The notes beneath the pieces were generated by a model. It searched no databases and was not told where the DNA came from. It saw nothing but the letters and a program-made list of their open reading frames with translations. The position numbers were made by a program, and so were the translations under genes. From assembly GCA_029563035.1 (NCBI GenBank), contig JAKQTP010000139.1, positions 1 through 14,979 on the forward strand: a stretch of 14,979 nucleotides of DNA. Direction: 5' to 3'. This document shows, one piece after another, positions 1 to 7,697 of the stretch. Position 1 is the stretch's first letter; each line of letters begins with the position of its first letter. This DNA comes from an archaeon (GTDB taxonomy: Archaea > Iainarchaeota > Iainarchaeia > CSSED10-239).

Positions 1-120
1 ATAAATTTTGTTCCAGTTATATATAAAATAAATATGTTGAAAAATTTTGAAGATACATTAAAAAAATTTGAAAATGATTTAGATTTAGAATATAAATCTT
101 ACCTTAGATTTGGAATATAA
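1..120 (+). CDS. Hypothetical protein, 3' end only (cut by window start)
   Basis: Frame 1 is open from the first base to a TAA at 118-120, giving 39 residues of the C-terminus of a gene that begins outside the window. The visible part is lysine- and glutamate-rich, likely helical (a NFEDTLKKFENDLD-type stretch), and I do not recognise it. The last residues lie in a 25-nt near-perfect tandem duplication (81-105 and 106-130). In the frame shifted by one base, the second copy encodes the same DLEYKSYL peptide and then NIVT and a stop at 143-145. The gene may therefore once have ended at 145 and been shortened by the duplication. It is on the same strand as everything downstream. Being coding is likely from the uninterrupted frame and A/T-rich codon use, but the fragment is short. 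Confidence 0.6.
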   Translation: MNFVPVIYKINMLKNFEDTLKKFENDLDLEYKSYLRFGI

Positions 121-130
121 ATCTTATCTT
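81..130. repeat. 25-nt tandem direct duplication across a stop codon
   Basis: Positions 81-105 and 106-130 are adjacent copies of the same 25 bases, with 23 of 25 identical (differences at 87/112 and 102/127). Because 25 is not a multiple of three, the second copy is read out of frame and supplies the TAA at 118-120. In the frame of the first copy both differences are silent (TTA/TTG for Leu, TAC/TAT for Tyr). Confidence 0.85.
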
Positions 131-164
131 AACATAGTAACCTAATTAAAAACTTTATAAATTT

Positions 165-1274
165 ATGAAAAATTCGGTATGTTATATATCAAAAATCAGA
201 GAAATAAAACCTATTGAGAATGCAGATAATATAGAATTAGCATTAGTAGAAGGTTGGCAATGTATAGTTAAAAAAGGTGAGTTTAAAAAAGATGATAACG
301 TTATCTTAATAACTGAAGGTGCTATTATACCAGAAGATTTAGCACAATCTTTTGGTATAAAAAAATATTTGCATAAAGATAATACTGTGCATGTTGTAAA
401 ACTAAAAGGTATATATTCAGAATGTCTAATATTACCTATAGATTTAATTAAAGATAAAATAAAAGATATTGATTACAGAAAAGATTTAAGTGATATTTTA
501 AATATATATAAACCAAAACAAGAAAAAATTATTCCAGACAAAAAGTTTTTAAATGATAATGAAAATTTTAGAATTTATTACAACATACCCAATTTTAAAG
601 ACGTACCAAATATATTTTATAAAGGAGAATCTTTACAAATAACTAGGAAAATTCATGGAACGAATGCACGATTTGGTATAGTAAGAAAAAATAAAATAAG
701 TTTAAAAGATTTATTTAGATATTATATTAAAAGAGATAAATGGGCATTTTTTGAGTATATGGTAGGATCACATAAAAAGATTTTAGATTTAAAATCAAAT
801 TCTAAAAACAATAATGTATATATAGAAATATCTAAAAGATTGAAAATTAAAAAGAAGTTATTTGAATATGTAAAATATAATGAAGATCCAAACAAATTAG
901 TAAACTTCATTATATACGGTGAGATATATGGAAAAGGTATACAAAACAATTATACATATTCTTTAAAAACTACAAATTTATTTTGTTTTGATGTAATGAT
1001 AAATGATAGTTATATCAAACCAAATAAAGCAAAAGAAATAGTTAAAAAACTTGATTTAGAATATATTCCTGTTTTAGAAGATGACCATACATATACAAGT
1101 ATAGATATTATTTTTGATAAATATGTTAAAAATGCTTATTTTAAAAATACAAGAATACCACATGAAGGTGTAGTGGTTAAAAGTTTAGATTCCGTATTAC
1201 CAAAATACGTTAAAATTAAAAATCCAGAATTTTTAATTTACACAAAAAGTCACAATGTAAGTGATTATTCTTAA
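165..1274 (+). CDS. RNA ligase, DRB0094/Rnl5-like
   Basis: A 369-residue nucleotidyltransferase-superfamily ligase that would seal RNA ends through a ligase-AMP intermediate. Residues 1-100 resemble the N-terminal OB-like domain of the Deinococcus DRB0094 (Rnl5) family. The catalytic domain carries motif I around Lys162 (KIHGTN, 162-167), motif III YGEIYG (251-256), motif IIIa NLFCFDV (271-277), motif IV HEGVVVK (333-339) and motif V YVKIKN with Lys350 and Lys352. All catalytic motifs are present, so it should be active. The ATG at 165 is preceded by an A/T-rich leader without a Shine-Dalgarno. The gene opens the run that continues into the helicase 30 nt later. Phage RNA ligases commonly repair host tRNAs cut by anticodon-nuclease defences; that role is inferred, and no partner polynucleotide kinase is visible here. 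Confidence 0.88.
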   Translation: MKNSVCYISKIREIKPIENADNIELALVEGWQCIVKKGEFKKDDNVILITEGAIIPEDLAQSFGIKKYLHKDNTVHVVKLKGIYSECLILPIDLIKDKIKDIDYRKDLSDILNIYKPKQEKIIPDKKFLNDNENFRIYYNIPNFKDVPNIFYKGESLQITRKIHGTNARFGIVRKNKISLKDLFRYYIKRDKWAFFEYMVGSHKKILDLKSNSKNNNVYIEISKRLKIKKKLFEYVKYNEDPNKLVNFIIYGEIYGKGIQNNYTYSLKTTNLFCFDVMINDSYIKPNKAKEIVKKLDLEYIPVLEDDHTYTSIDIIFDKYVKNAYFKNTRIPHEGVVVKSLDSVLPKYVKIKNPEFLIYTKSHNVSDYS

Positions 1275-1304
1275 GTTATTATTCATATTAAATAAACTCA
1301 TAAA

Positions 1305-2627
1305 ATGGATAAAAGAGATATAATAATAAATGAGGCAGTAGAGTCTCTTATAAAGAATAATGGAGGAACAGTTGTATTATCTACAGGTACAGGTAAAACA
1401 AAAATGGTTCTAGATTTCATATTAAGAGATAGTAGAAATACAGAAGGTGAAGTTTATAATGTAGTTCTAGTAAGTTCACGTGTTTTATTAGAAGAAGTAT
1501 GGAAACAAGAATTAAAGAAGTGGGGATTTAAGAATAAATATGGGTTCATATATGAACATAAAGATACACCAAAACCTATAAAATTTGAATTTAAAACTTC
1601 ACAATTAATTTATAAATATGAAAATCCATTACCAGAAAAATATAATTTATTAGTTGTAGATGAAATACATAGTGTAGTAACTAAAGAATACTCGAACATA
1701 TTTAACATAGTAAAATATGACAAAGTAATAGGATTAACTGGTACTCCTTTTGGAAAAGATGAAGAAGAAAAACTAGAATTATATAATAAATATTGTCCAA
1801 TAATATTTACTTATACAAATAGTTCAAAAGATGGTATAATAAATAAAAGGCAATATTTTATTATAGAGCATGTACTAGATAATGATCATAAATTTTTAGT
1901 GCAGTTTAAGACGGGAAAATTTTATAAAGGAGAGCTAGATTTATATACTTATTATGATTCAAAATTTCAAGAATATAAAAAGAAACTAATAGATTTAGTA
2001 AAAATAGAAAGAAATACTAATCCATTTTATAAAATATATGATATAAAGAAAGAATTAAAAGAAGATATTTGGGAGATAGCTGTTACATGGGGTTGGAAAA
2101 AACAAGGTACTAAAGAACAAAATGCAATAGCTTATAATTATTTAAGAACAGTACAAGCCAGAAAAAATCTATTATTATTATCTAATACAAGAGCTGATGT
2201 AGCATTACAAATAAAGAATAAAATCAGAGAGAAAGATCATGAAGCCAGAATAGTTTTATTTTCAGAGCTTAATGATCAGTTGGAAAAGATAACAGATAAT
2301 AGAATATATAGTAAAAATAATAGAGACACCAACACGTACAATTTAAAAAGATTTAATTCTAATGAAGTTAAAGAAATAGGTGGTTGTAATTCATTAAATA
2401 CCAGTGTAAATTTAAAAAATACAAAATATGGTATTCTTGAAAGTTATGTTGGATCTACTATAAATACACGTCAGCGTTTTGGAAGATTAGATAGATTATC
2501 TCCAGATGATATTGCATATGCATTTATAATTAAAACAAAGAATACACAGATGGAGAAATGGTTTAGAGATGCTATGAAAGATATTGATTTATCTAGAGCA
2601 GAAGTAATAAATATAAACGAATTATAA
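1305..2627 (+). CDS. SF2 DEAD/DEAH-type helicase
   Basis: A 440-residue superfamily 2 helicase/translocase with both RecA-like lobes. Seen directly: Walker A STGTGKT (26-32), motif II DEIH (119-122), motif III-like GLTGTPFG (143-150) and motif VI RQRFGRLDR (389-397), which supplies the arginine finger. The second lobe includes a LLLLSNTRADVALQIK stretch typical of motif IV. Members of this group in Bacteroidota phages and crAss-like phages sit in replication modules next to DnaB and primase genes, as here. The likely role is unwinding or remodelling phage DNA or D-loops during replication and recombination; the precise substrate cannot be read from sequence. The ATG at 1305 follows an A-rich leader (ACTCATAAA), and the next gene starts 12 nt after its stop, so they are probably co-transcribed. 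Confidence 0.88.
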   Translation: MDKRDIIINEAVESLIKNNGGTVVLSTGTGKTKMVLDFILRDSRNTEGEVYNVVLVSSRVLLEEVWKQELKKWGFKNKYGFIYEHKDTPKPIKFEFKTSQLIYKYENPLPEKYNLLVVDEIHSVVTKEYSNIFNIVKYDKVIGLTGTPFGKDEEEKLELYNKYCPIIFTYTNSSKDGIINKRQYFIIEHVLDNDHKFLVQFKTGKFYKGELDLYTYYDSKFQEYKKKLIDLVKIERNTNPFYKIYDIKKELKEDIWEIAVTWGWKKQGTKEQNAIAYNYLRTVQARKNLLLLSNTRADVALQIKNKIREKDHEARIVLFSELNDQLEKITDNRIYSKNNRDTNTYNLKRFNSNEVKEIGGCNSLNTSVNLKNTKYGILESYVGSTINTRQRFGRLDRLSPDDIAYAFIIKTKNTQMEKWFRDAMKDIDLSRAEVININEL

Positions 2628-2639
2628 AAATCACAAAAA

Positions 2640-3176
2640 ATGATAATAGAAATAGATATTGATATAGTAAAAAAGAGTAAACTTCCAATAAGAGAATTCA
2701 TTCTTTTAAAATTACTAAATGAATTAGAATTCAATGTAGTAAAAGATTTATATTCTGATCAATATAATACTTTAAAAGAATTTGATAAAGCTTTAAAATT
2801 ACTAGAAAATTTAAACTATATTATATATAAAGATAATACGGTTGTTTTACGTTCTGAAAGTGAAGAGCTTTTTAGTAAAGATAAAATAGATTTTGTTGAA
2901 TTAACTAAAAAAATAAGAGAGTTATTTCCAAAAAATAAGAAAGGAGATGAACAAGGAGTATTAAAAAAGTTAAAACAATTTTATAAAAATAATAAAAAAT
3001 TTAGAGATGAAGACTTAATATTAAGAGCTACAAAACATTATATAGAACATACAGATAATTTATATATAAAACAAGCACATTACTTCATATATAAAGATGG
3101 TATAAGTACATTAGCATCTATATGTGATTATTTACTAAACTTAGAAGAAAATCCAACAAATGAGATAACATTATGA
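2640..3176 (+). CDS. Winged-helix-like protein upstream of DnaB; possible helicase loader
   Basis: A 178-residue protein with no catalytic motif. Residues about 15-70 look like a small helical/winged-helix unit (a helix-rich REFILLKLLNELEF segment, then a short beta-like IIYKDNTVVLR). Residues about 87-170 form a second helical domain, with LFPKNKKGDEQG followed by a pattern of Lys, Phe, Tyr and an AHYFIYKDG stretch. As I recall it, this second domain resembles conserved proteins found beside DnaB-like helicases in Bacteroidota phages. Its stop overlaps the ATG of the DnaB-like gene by four bases (ATGA), so the two are translationally coupled. That makes a helicase loader or replication-initiator accessory plausible, but this is context-based inference. 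It could equally be a structural or regulatory DNA-binding protein. Confidence 0.7.
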   Translation: MIIEIDIDIVKKSKLPIREFILLKLLNELEFNVVKDLYSDQYNTLKEFDKALKLLENLNYIIYKDNTVVLRSESEELFSKDKIDFVELTKKIRELFPKNKKGDEQGVLKKLKQFYKNNKKFRDEDLILRATKHYIEHTDNLYIKQAHYFIYKDGISTLASICDYLLNLEENPTNEITL

Positions 3177-4297
3177 ATTTAATAGAAACCATAAAATTCA
3201 ATAGAGATAAAAGATTAAATGGCGAGATAATAACTATTCCGTGGCCATTTAATAAATTAAATAATGTGATAGCAGGTATTCAAAAAGGAAGATATTATTT
3301 AGTAAGTGGAGGTCCAAAATCAGGTAAAACTCAAATAGCAGATAGTTTATTTACTTATAATGTAATAGATTGGTATTTAGCTAATAAAGGTAAAACAAAT
3401 ATAAAACCAAAAATATTTTATTTTACTTTAGAACTAACATCAGAATATAAACAATTAATGCTTATATCTAGAAAATTATTTAAAGATTATAAAAAAATAA
3501 TAAATCCAGAAAAATTGATGTCATCATACAAAGATTTTATCATTGATGAAGAAACGACTTATCAAATAGAAAATATCTACAACACATATGTGACAGAAGT
3601 ATTAAAATTTACTGAATTCATAGAAGATGCTAAAACACCAAAATCAATATATAAGATTATAATGAATTATATTGAAAACAGTGGTAAGATATATAAAAAA
3701 TTAATAACCACTAAAACTGGTGAAGAAATAGAAATATTTGATAGATATGAACCAATGGACGAAAATGAATTTGTATTTGTCATAGTAGATCATATAGGAT
3801 TAATTACTCCAGAAAAAGGAGAAACTTTATATCAAGCTATTGCAGATTTAAGTAGTATGTTGTCCAGATTAAGAAATCATTATAAGATAATACCTGTTAT
3901 AGTACAACAACAGGCTTTAGAAATAGAAAGGCAACAATTTACTTATAAAGGAGAATCTATCATTGATAAATTAAAACCATCTGCAGCTGGATTAGCTGAT
4001 AATAAATGTACATCTAGAGATTGTGATATATTATTCGGTATATTTTCGCCAGATAAATTTGATATAGAAGTTTATAAAAAATATGAAATTTATAAGCTTA
4101 AAGATTGTTTTAAAGAACTATCCATAAGTATAAATAGACATGGTAAGTCAAATTTATCACTACCATTATTTTTCATTGGCGATTCAAATAATTTTGAAGA
4201 ATTACCTCCCGCAGATTCTTTGGATATCATAAAAGTTTATAAATTTGCAAAAGATATAGAGAACTTACAATTAAATATCAAAAGTATAACTAATTAA
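3173..4297 (+). CDS. DnaB-like replicative helicase (SF4, RecA fold)
   Basis: A 374-residue RecA-fold helicase of the DnaB/gp41 kind. Walker A is GGPKSGKT (46-53), the catalytic glutamate is probably Glu87 in TLELTS, and Walker B is VFVIVDH (201-207). The VIVQQQ segment at about 242-247 matches the conserved glutamine motif (H3) of DnaB helicases. It starts almost directly at the ATPase domain with about 40 residues before Walker A, so the DnaB N-terminal helical domain is missing, as is common in phage versions. A lysine-rich insertion lies between the catalytic glutamate and Walker B. The likely job is 5'-3' unwinding at the phage fork together with the primase at 6669. It is coupled to the preceding gene by an ATGA overlap. 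Confidence 0.82.
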   Translation: MNLIETIKFNRDKRLNGEIITIPWPFNKLNNVIAGIQKGRYYLVSGGPKSGKTQIADSLFTYNVIDWYLANKGKTNIKPKIFYFTLELTSEYKQLMLISRKLFKDYKKIINPEKLMSSYKDFIIDEETTYQIENIYNTYVTEVLKFTEFIEDAKTPKSIYKIIMNYIENSGKIYKKLITTKTGEEIEIFDRYEPMDENEFVFVIVDHIGLITPEKGETLYQAIADLSSMLSRLRNHYKIIPVIVQQQALEIERQQFTYKGESIIDKLKPSAAGLADNKCTSRDCDILFGIFSPDKFDIEVYKKYEIYKLKDCFKELSISINRHGKSNLSLPLFFIGDSNNFEELPPADSLDIIKVYKFAKDIENLQLNIKSITN

Positions 4298-4308
4298 AAC
4301 TGAAACAC

Positions 4309-4917
4309 ATGCAAGTAGAAATCAAAGAAATCATGGGATTTGGAGCTGTATTAAACAATTTAAGTTTAGCTCAAAGGAAGAATCCGAGAAGTGCAGTAAT
4401 AACGAAGTTACCACAACAAGAAGAAGTAAGAAGAAATGTTTTAAATTACTCAACCTCGGTAGCAGTTAATCGAAAAGATTTAGATGTTTTGAGAGAAATG
4501 GTATTAAGACAAGGTTCTAACATTAGACCTTTAAAAGGTATAATAGTTATATTAAGAATTAAAGCTACTATTAAATTCTGGAGTAAGCTATTAGAAGATA
4601 AAAGAATTCAGTCATTATATTCAGATAGTTATATTGGAATATTAAAAAGAATAGGAGTAACAAAAGAAGATTTTGACGAAAATATAAGTGATAAAAAGTT
4701 AGAAGAAATAAATAAAATCTTAAAAGAAGATAGAGAAATTGCTTTTTCAGAAGATTATTTTAAAAATTATTTGCAAACTAAAGATATAATAGTAAGTTAT
4801 CTTACGTTAAGAGAGTTATATTTAAAGAAAGATGATACATTTAAATTATTTTTTGAAGAATTAAAGCATATATTGCCTTATTCTGATTTAATATTTCTTG
4901 AACCAAAAGAACAATAA
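4309..4917 (+). CDS. Conserved phage hypothetical protein
   Basis: A 202-residue protein not assigned a function. The N-terminus (VEIKEIMGFGAVLNNLSLAQRKNP) followed by a conserved-looking helix and beta segment (KDLDVLREMVLRQGSNIRPLK, then IIVILRIKATIKFWSK) recalls a widespread phage family. In that family a similar GF-x-AA start, an R-P/S segment and an RKFLR-IxV-xxDI-x-AP-xYWWKEFDTYK block are conserved. Here the block would be degenerate, since Trp-Lys replaces the Tyr-Trp-Trp-Lys-Glu core. That match is from memory and uncertain. The C-terminal half is helical and charged, with no membrane segment and no known catalytic motif. It lies between the DnaB-like helicase and the Sak4-like ATPase, so a replication or nucleotide-metabolism role is plausible. 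The next gene's ATG is one base past its stop. Confidence 0.65.
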   Translation: MQVEIKEIMGFGAVLNNLSLAQRKNPRSAVITKLPQQEEVRRNVLNYSTSVAVNRKDLDVLREMVLRQGSNIRPLKGIIVILRIKATIKFWSKLLEDKRIQSLYSDSYIGILKRIGVTKEDFDENISDKKLEEINKILKEDREIAFSEDYFKNYLQTKDIIVSYLTLRELYLKKDDTFKLFFEELKHILPYSDLIFLEPKEQ

Positions 4918-4918
4918 T

Positions 4919-5635
4919 ATGGGAATGACAGTTGGTGTATTAGGAGAAAGTGGTAGTGGAAAAACCACTTCGATAGTAACTAATAAAGATGGTACAATAT
5001 CTTTAGATCCACAAACATTAGAATGGGATATGAAGACATATAGTGGACTAAATCAGAAATCCACTGTTTTAATAAATTCAGATAAAAAACCTTTACCATT
5101 TGCAGATATATTTCCAAGTAATAATGTTATAAAAACATCTGATATTGATGATATAAACGTAATATTAAAAAGAGCTTCAGAAAGTACAACAATAAAAAGT
5201 GTTGTAATAGATACTATAAATGGTGTCATGTTAGATAGAGAAATGTTAGAAGCTCAAAAATTGACATATGATAAATGGTATGATTTTGCACGAGATATTT
5301 ATGCTTTAATAGTTAATATAAGTAGTTTAAAACCAGACTTAATAGTATATTTGATGGGCCATATTAGTTTATATACCAATGTAGACGGTAATGAATCAAG
5401 AGCTCTAGTTACAAATGGTAAAAAGTTAGAAAAAATAAAATTGGAATCTAAAATGTCAATAGTGTTATTTACACATGTTGATTTTGTTAATGGAAAAGCT
5501 TCTTACAGTTTTGAAACTAGTTCAAATAGAAGTACTGCACATACTCCTTACGGGATGTTTAATGATTTTTTAATACCCAATTCATTATCATTAGTTGATG
5601 AGCGTATTAGAACTTATTATAAATTACAAAATTAA
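4919..5635 (+). CDS. Sak4-like RecA-fold ATPase (recombination)
   Basis: I place the start at the ATG at 4919 (238 residues) rather than a TTG at 4898. The ATG begins one base after the previous stop and gives an N-terminus that leads straight into the P-loop strand MTVGVLGESGSGKT. Walker A is GESGSGKT (9-16) and Walker B is VVIDT (95-99). The short single-domain layout, a P-loop within ten residues of the start and a GHISLYT / IVLFTHVDF-type sensor strand fit the phage nucleotide-binding (Sak4) family. Those proteins act as RecA-like single-strand annealing or recombination factors with a partner SSB. The SSB candidate at 6109 and the exonuclease at 11961 support this reading. Another small P-loop ATPase function cannot be excluded. 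Confidence 0.78.
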   Translation: MGMTVGVLGESGSGKTTSIVTNKDGTISLDPQTLEWDMKTYSGLNQKSTVLINSDKKPLPFADIFPSNNVIKTSDIDDINVILKRASESTTIKSVVIDTINGVMLDREMLEAQKLTYDKWYDFARDIYALIVNISSLKPDLIVYLMGHISLYTNVDGNESRALVTNGKKLEKIKLESKMSIVLFTHVDFVNGKASYSFETSSNRSTAHTPYGMFNDFLIPNSLSLVDERIRTYYKLQN

Positions 5636-5641
5636 GTAAAA

Positions 5642-6070
5642 ATGGAACAACAATTTCCTATGATATATTTATATACAAGAAATATAGCTGGTAAAGTAAC
5701 TAAGCATATTAAGCTTAATAAAGAAGCTTTATCAGCTTTAAAAGATAAGAATACTAGTATAAATAAAACTATTATTACAATAGGTACTTATGAAGATAAT
5801 ATATATTTTGTAAATGTTACAGATATAGATAGAAAAACAATAAAAATTCCAATAAATTTAAATAAAAATGGTATAATAAATAATGGACATTTGTTTGATT
5901 ATTTATATAAAAGATTTGTAGATATAGCAAATGAATACGGTAATATAGTGTTATTTGGAATTCCATGCGTTATTGATGGTATTAAATGTTTAAAATTAAT
6001 AAGTAAATTGATAGAAGAAAATTATTTTTATGTAGAAGAACAATTAATCAATAACACAATTAGTGATTAA
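5642..6070 (+). CDS. Hypothetical protein between Sak4-like ATPase and SSB candidate
   Basis: A 142-residue acidic-to-neutral protein that I do not recognise. The N-terminal half alternates short beta segments (MIYLYTRNIAG, KTIITIGTYED, NIYFVNVTDI, KTIKIPINLN). The C-terminal half is helical (LFDYLYKRFVDIANEYG, CLKLISKLIEENYFYV). There is no signal peptide, membrane segment or cysteine pair that would suggest metal binding. The ATG at 5642 follows a six-base A-rich gap after the Sak4-like gene, so it is probably in the same transcript. It ends just before a tetranucleotide repeat leader. Its position between two recombination genes suggests a small replication or recombination accessory, but nothing in the sequence proves it. 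Confidence 0.6.
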   Translation: MEQQFPMIYLYTRNIAGKVTKHIKLNKEALSALKDKNTSINKTIITIGTYEDNIYFVNVTDIDRKTIKIPINLNKNGIINNGHLFDYLYKRFVDIANEYGNIVLFGIPCVIDGIKCLKLISKLIEENYFYVEEQLINNTISD

Positions 6071-6106
6071 TAAATAAATAAACAAACAAACAAATAAATA
6101 AATAAA
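6071..6106 (+). repeat. Tetranucleotide repeat (TAAA)3(CAAA)3(TAAA)3 leader
   Basis: The gap after the TAA at 6068-6070 is almost entirely nine 4-base units: TAAA three times, CAAA three times, TAAA three times, then TT and the ATG at 6109. The unit pattern is symmetric. In Bacteroidota, A-rich leaders rather than Shine-Dalgarno pairing favour ribosome entry, so this could be a strong translation leader for the SSB candidate. The repeat also places stop codons in all frames ahead of the next start. Confidence 0.85.
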
Positions 6107-6108
6107 TT

Positions 6109-6669
6109 ATGGAAAGAATAGATTATAATTTTGATGAGAACTATAATGAAAATACATTTGTAAATATTGAACCAGGTATAATAGAAAACATGTACCTAAG
6201 TGATGTTAAAGTAAGTGAAGAAGATAATAATAGTTATATAGAATATACGTTTTCAGATATAAAAGATACATTTAAAGTAAATCGACGTTATTATGAGCCA
6301 AAAATAGGAGGTTTTATAAAAAATGAAGATGATCTATATAAAGATAGCGTAAAGAAGAAAAATATAATAGCTAATATTTCCAGGAATATTATAGGAGAAT
6401 CTTATAGTATAACTGGTGTAAAAACATACAAAGATTTAATTAGAGTTGCAGCTGCAGATTTAAAAAAGGTTATTCCAAATAAAATTTTAGTTCGAGTTGT
6501 AGTTGTATTAAATAATGATAATTTTGCAACATTAAGATCATTTGCACCAGTTATAGAGAATATGAATGTTAATCCTTCAAAATTAAAATTAAATAGATAT
6601 GATAAATTAGTTTCAAGTGATAATAAATCTTCTGGATTAAAAGAAAGTTTAGAAAATAGTTGGGATTAA
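6109..6669 (+). CDS. Probable single-stranded DNA-binding protein
   Basis: A 186-residue protein whose N-terminal two thirds are rich in beta-type segments: GIIENMYLSDVKVSEED, SYIEYTFSD, NKILVRVVVVLNNDNF and ATLRSFAPVIE. The PGIIENMYLSDVKV start resembles, from memory, SSB-type proteins of crAss-like phages that begin with a PGV-x-EN-x-x-L-x-x-V pattern. The last residues, about 155-186, are polar and end in LENSWD, a short acidic-aromatic tail of the kind SSBs use to dock partners. It follows the Sak4-like ATPase by one gene, a common pairing because Sak4 annealing depends on SSB. The ATG at 6109 is preceded by a distinctive A-rich repeat leader, which suits an abundant protein. Its stop overlaps the next ATG by one base (TAATG). 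Assignment is moderate because no invariant motif defines phage SSBs. Confidence 0.6.
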   Translation: MERIDYNFDENYNENTFVNIEPGIIENMYLSDVKVSEEDNNSYIEYTFSDIKDTFKVNRRYYEPKIGGFIKNEDDLYKDSVKKKNIIANISRNIIGESYSITGVKTYKDLIRVAAADLKKVIPNKILVRVVVVLNNDNFATLRSFAPVIENMNVNPSKLKLNRYDKLVSSDNKSSGLKESLENSWD

Positions 6670-7697
6670 TGATAAATTATGAAATAAAGCTTCCTTTAAC
6701 AAAAGAAACTATATTATCATTTATTACAGAATATGATATATTTAAATATTATATACCGTCAATGAAGGATATAAATGTCTCTTTTAAATCAGAATTAAGA
6801 GAAGATAATCATCCTTCATGCAGGGTATTTTATACTAATAACAATAAATTAAAGTACAAAGATTTTGGAATTGAAGGTACGTTAAATTGTTTTCAATATG
6901 TAATGATGAAATATAATATTTCTTATAAAGAAGCTTTAAAAAAAATAATACAAGATTTTAATTTAGATTTAATAGATTCAGATATTGCATATTTTACATT
7001 ACAATTAAGTAAAAAACCGGTTAAAGTAAATTGGAAAACTAATAAAGAACTAACAAAAATATTAGTTAAGAAAGTAAAATTTAGAAAAAAAGATATAGAA
7101 TATTGGAATCAATATAATATAACACAAGACTGGTTAGAGAAAGCACATATATCACCAATAACTGCATTTTATATTAAAACTAAAACTTCAGAACGTTATA
7201 TAGGAAGTTCTTATCTTTCTTATTGTTATGATTTTGGTAAAATAGATAATACGAAAACAAGAAAAATTTATCAACCGTTTAATAATAAAGTAAAATTTAT
7301 AGGTAATGTTACTAAAGACATAATACAAGGATATCATTTATTACCTAGAAATGGTGATTTATTGATAATAACATCTTCTTTAAAAGATGTAGGAACTTTA
7401 TTTTGTAATACTAATACTTTTGCAATAGCCCCAAATTCTGAAGTTTCATTTATACAGCCATTAGAATTGTATAAATTAAAAGATAGATTTAGAAATATTG
7501 TTATATGGTATGATAATGATAAATGTGGAATATTAAATGCAAAAAAGTTTTCAAACATATATAAATTAGATTACATTTATATTCCAGAAAAATTTAAAGA
7601 TAAAGATCCATCAGATTTTGTATTAAAGTATGGGACAAAGGAGTTAAATCTTCTTTTAAATTATTTATTAGAAACTAAAAATATAAAACATGACTAG
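6669..7697 (+). CDS. DnaG-type TOPRIM primase with altered catalytic and zinc motifs
   Basis: A 342-residue primase. I use the ATG at 6669, which overlaps the previous stop by one base, instead of the upstream TTG at 6660. Residues about 13-100 resemble the N-terminal CHC2-like region of DnaG (ELREDNHPSCRVF, then KDFGIEGTLNCFQYVMMKY), but the zinc ligands are not kept: His48, Cys51 and Cys74 are present and no CxxC pair follows. The TOPRIM domain spans about 229-318 with LLIITSSLKDV (231-241), the DxD motif WYDND (Asp282, Asp284) and a closing KDPSDF (312-317). The usual TOPRIM glutamate is replaced by a Thr-Ser-Ser segment (235-237), as in my recollection of crAss-like primases. It would make RNA primers for the DnaB-like helicase encoded at 3173. 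It overlaps the next gene by eight bases. Confidence 0.78.
   Translation: MINYEIKLPLTKETILSFITEYDIFKYYIPSMKDINVSFKSELREDNHPSCRVFYTNNNKLKYKDFGIEGTLNCFQYVMMKYNISYKEALKKIIQDFNLDLIDSDIAYFTLQLSKKPVKVNWKTNKELTKILVKKVKFRKKDIEYWNQYNITQDWLEKAHISPITAFYIKTKTSERYIGSSYLSYCYDFGKIDNTKTRKIYQPFNNKVKFIGNVTKDIIQGYHLLPRNGDLLIITSSLKDVGTLFCNTNTFAIAPNSEVSFIQPLELYKLKDRFRNIVIWYDNDKCGILNAKKFSNIYKLDYIYIPEKFKDKDPSDFVLKYGTKELNLLLNYLLETKNIKHD

Noticed and set aside
722..949. Minus-strand open frame opposite the RNA ligase
   Set aside because: It lies wholly inside a gene with full catalytic motifs on the + strand and its translation is low-complexity Phe/Ile/Ser, typical of an antisense shadow in A/T-rich DNA. The same applies to minus-strand frames at 2471-2734, 7334-7558, 7974-8180 and 14419-14622.
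4898..4918. TTG-initiated extension of the Sak4-like gene
   Set aside because: It adds seven Asn/Gln-rich residues overlapping the previous gene; the ATG at 4919 sits one base after the stop and leads directly into the P-loop strand. Similar TTG extensions at 6660 and 14345 were dropped for the same reason.
6071..6106. Possible CRISPR-like or iteron array
   Set aside because: The units are only 4 nt long with no spacers, so it is a simple tetranucleotide repeat.
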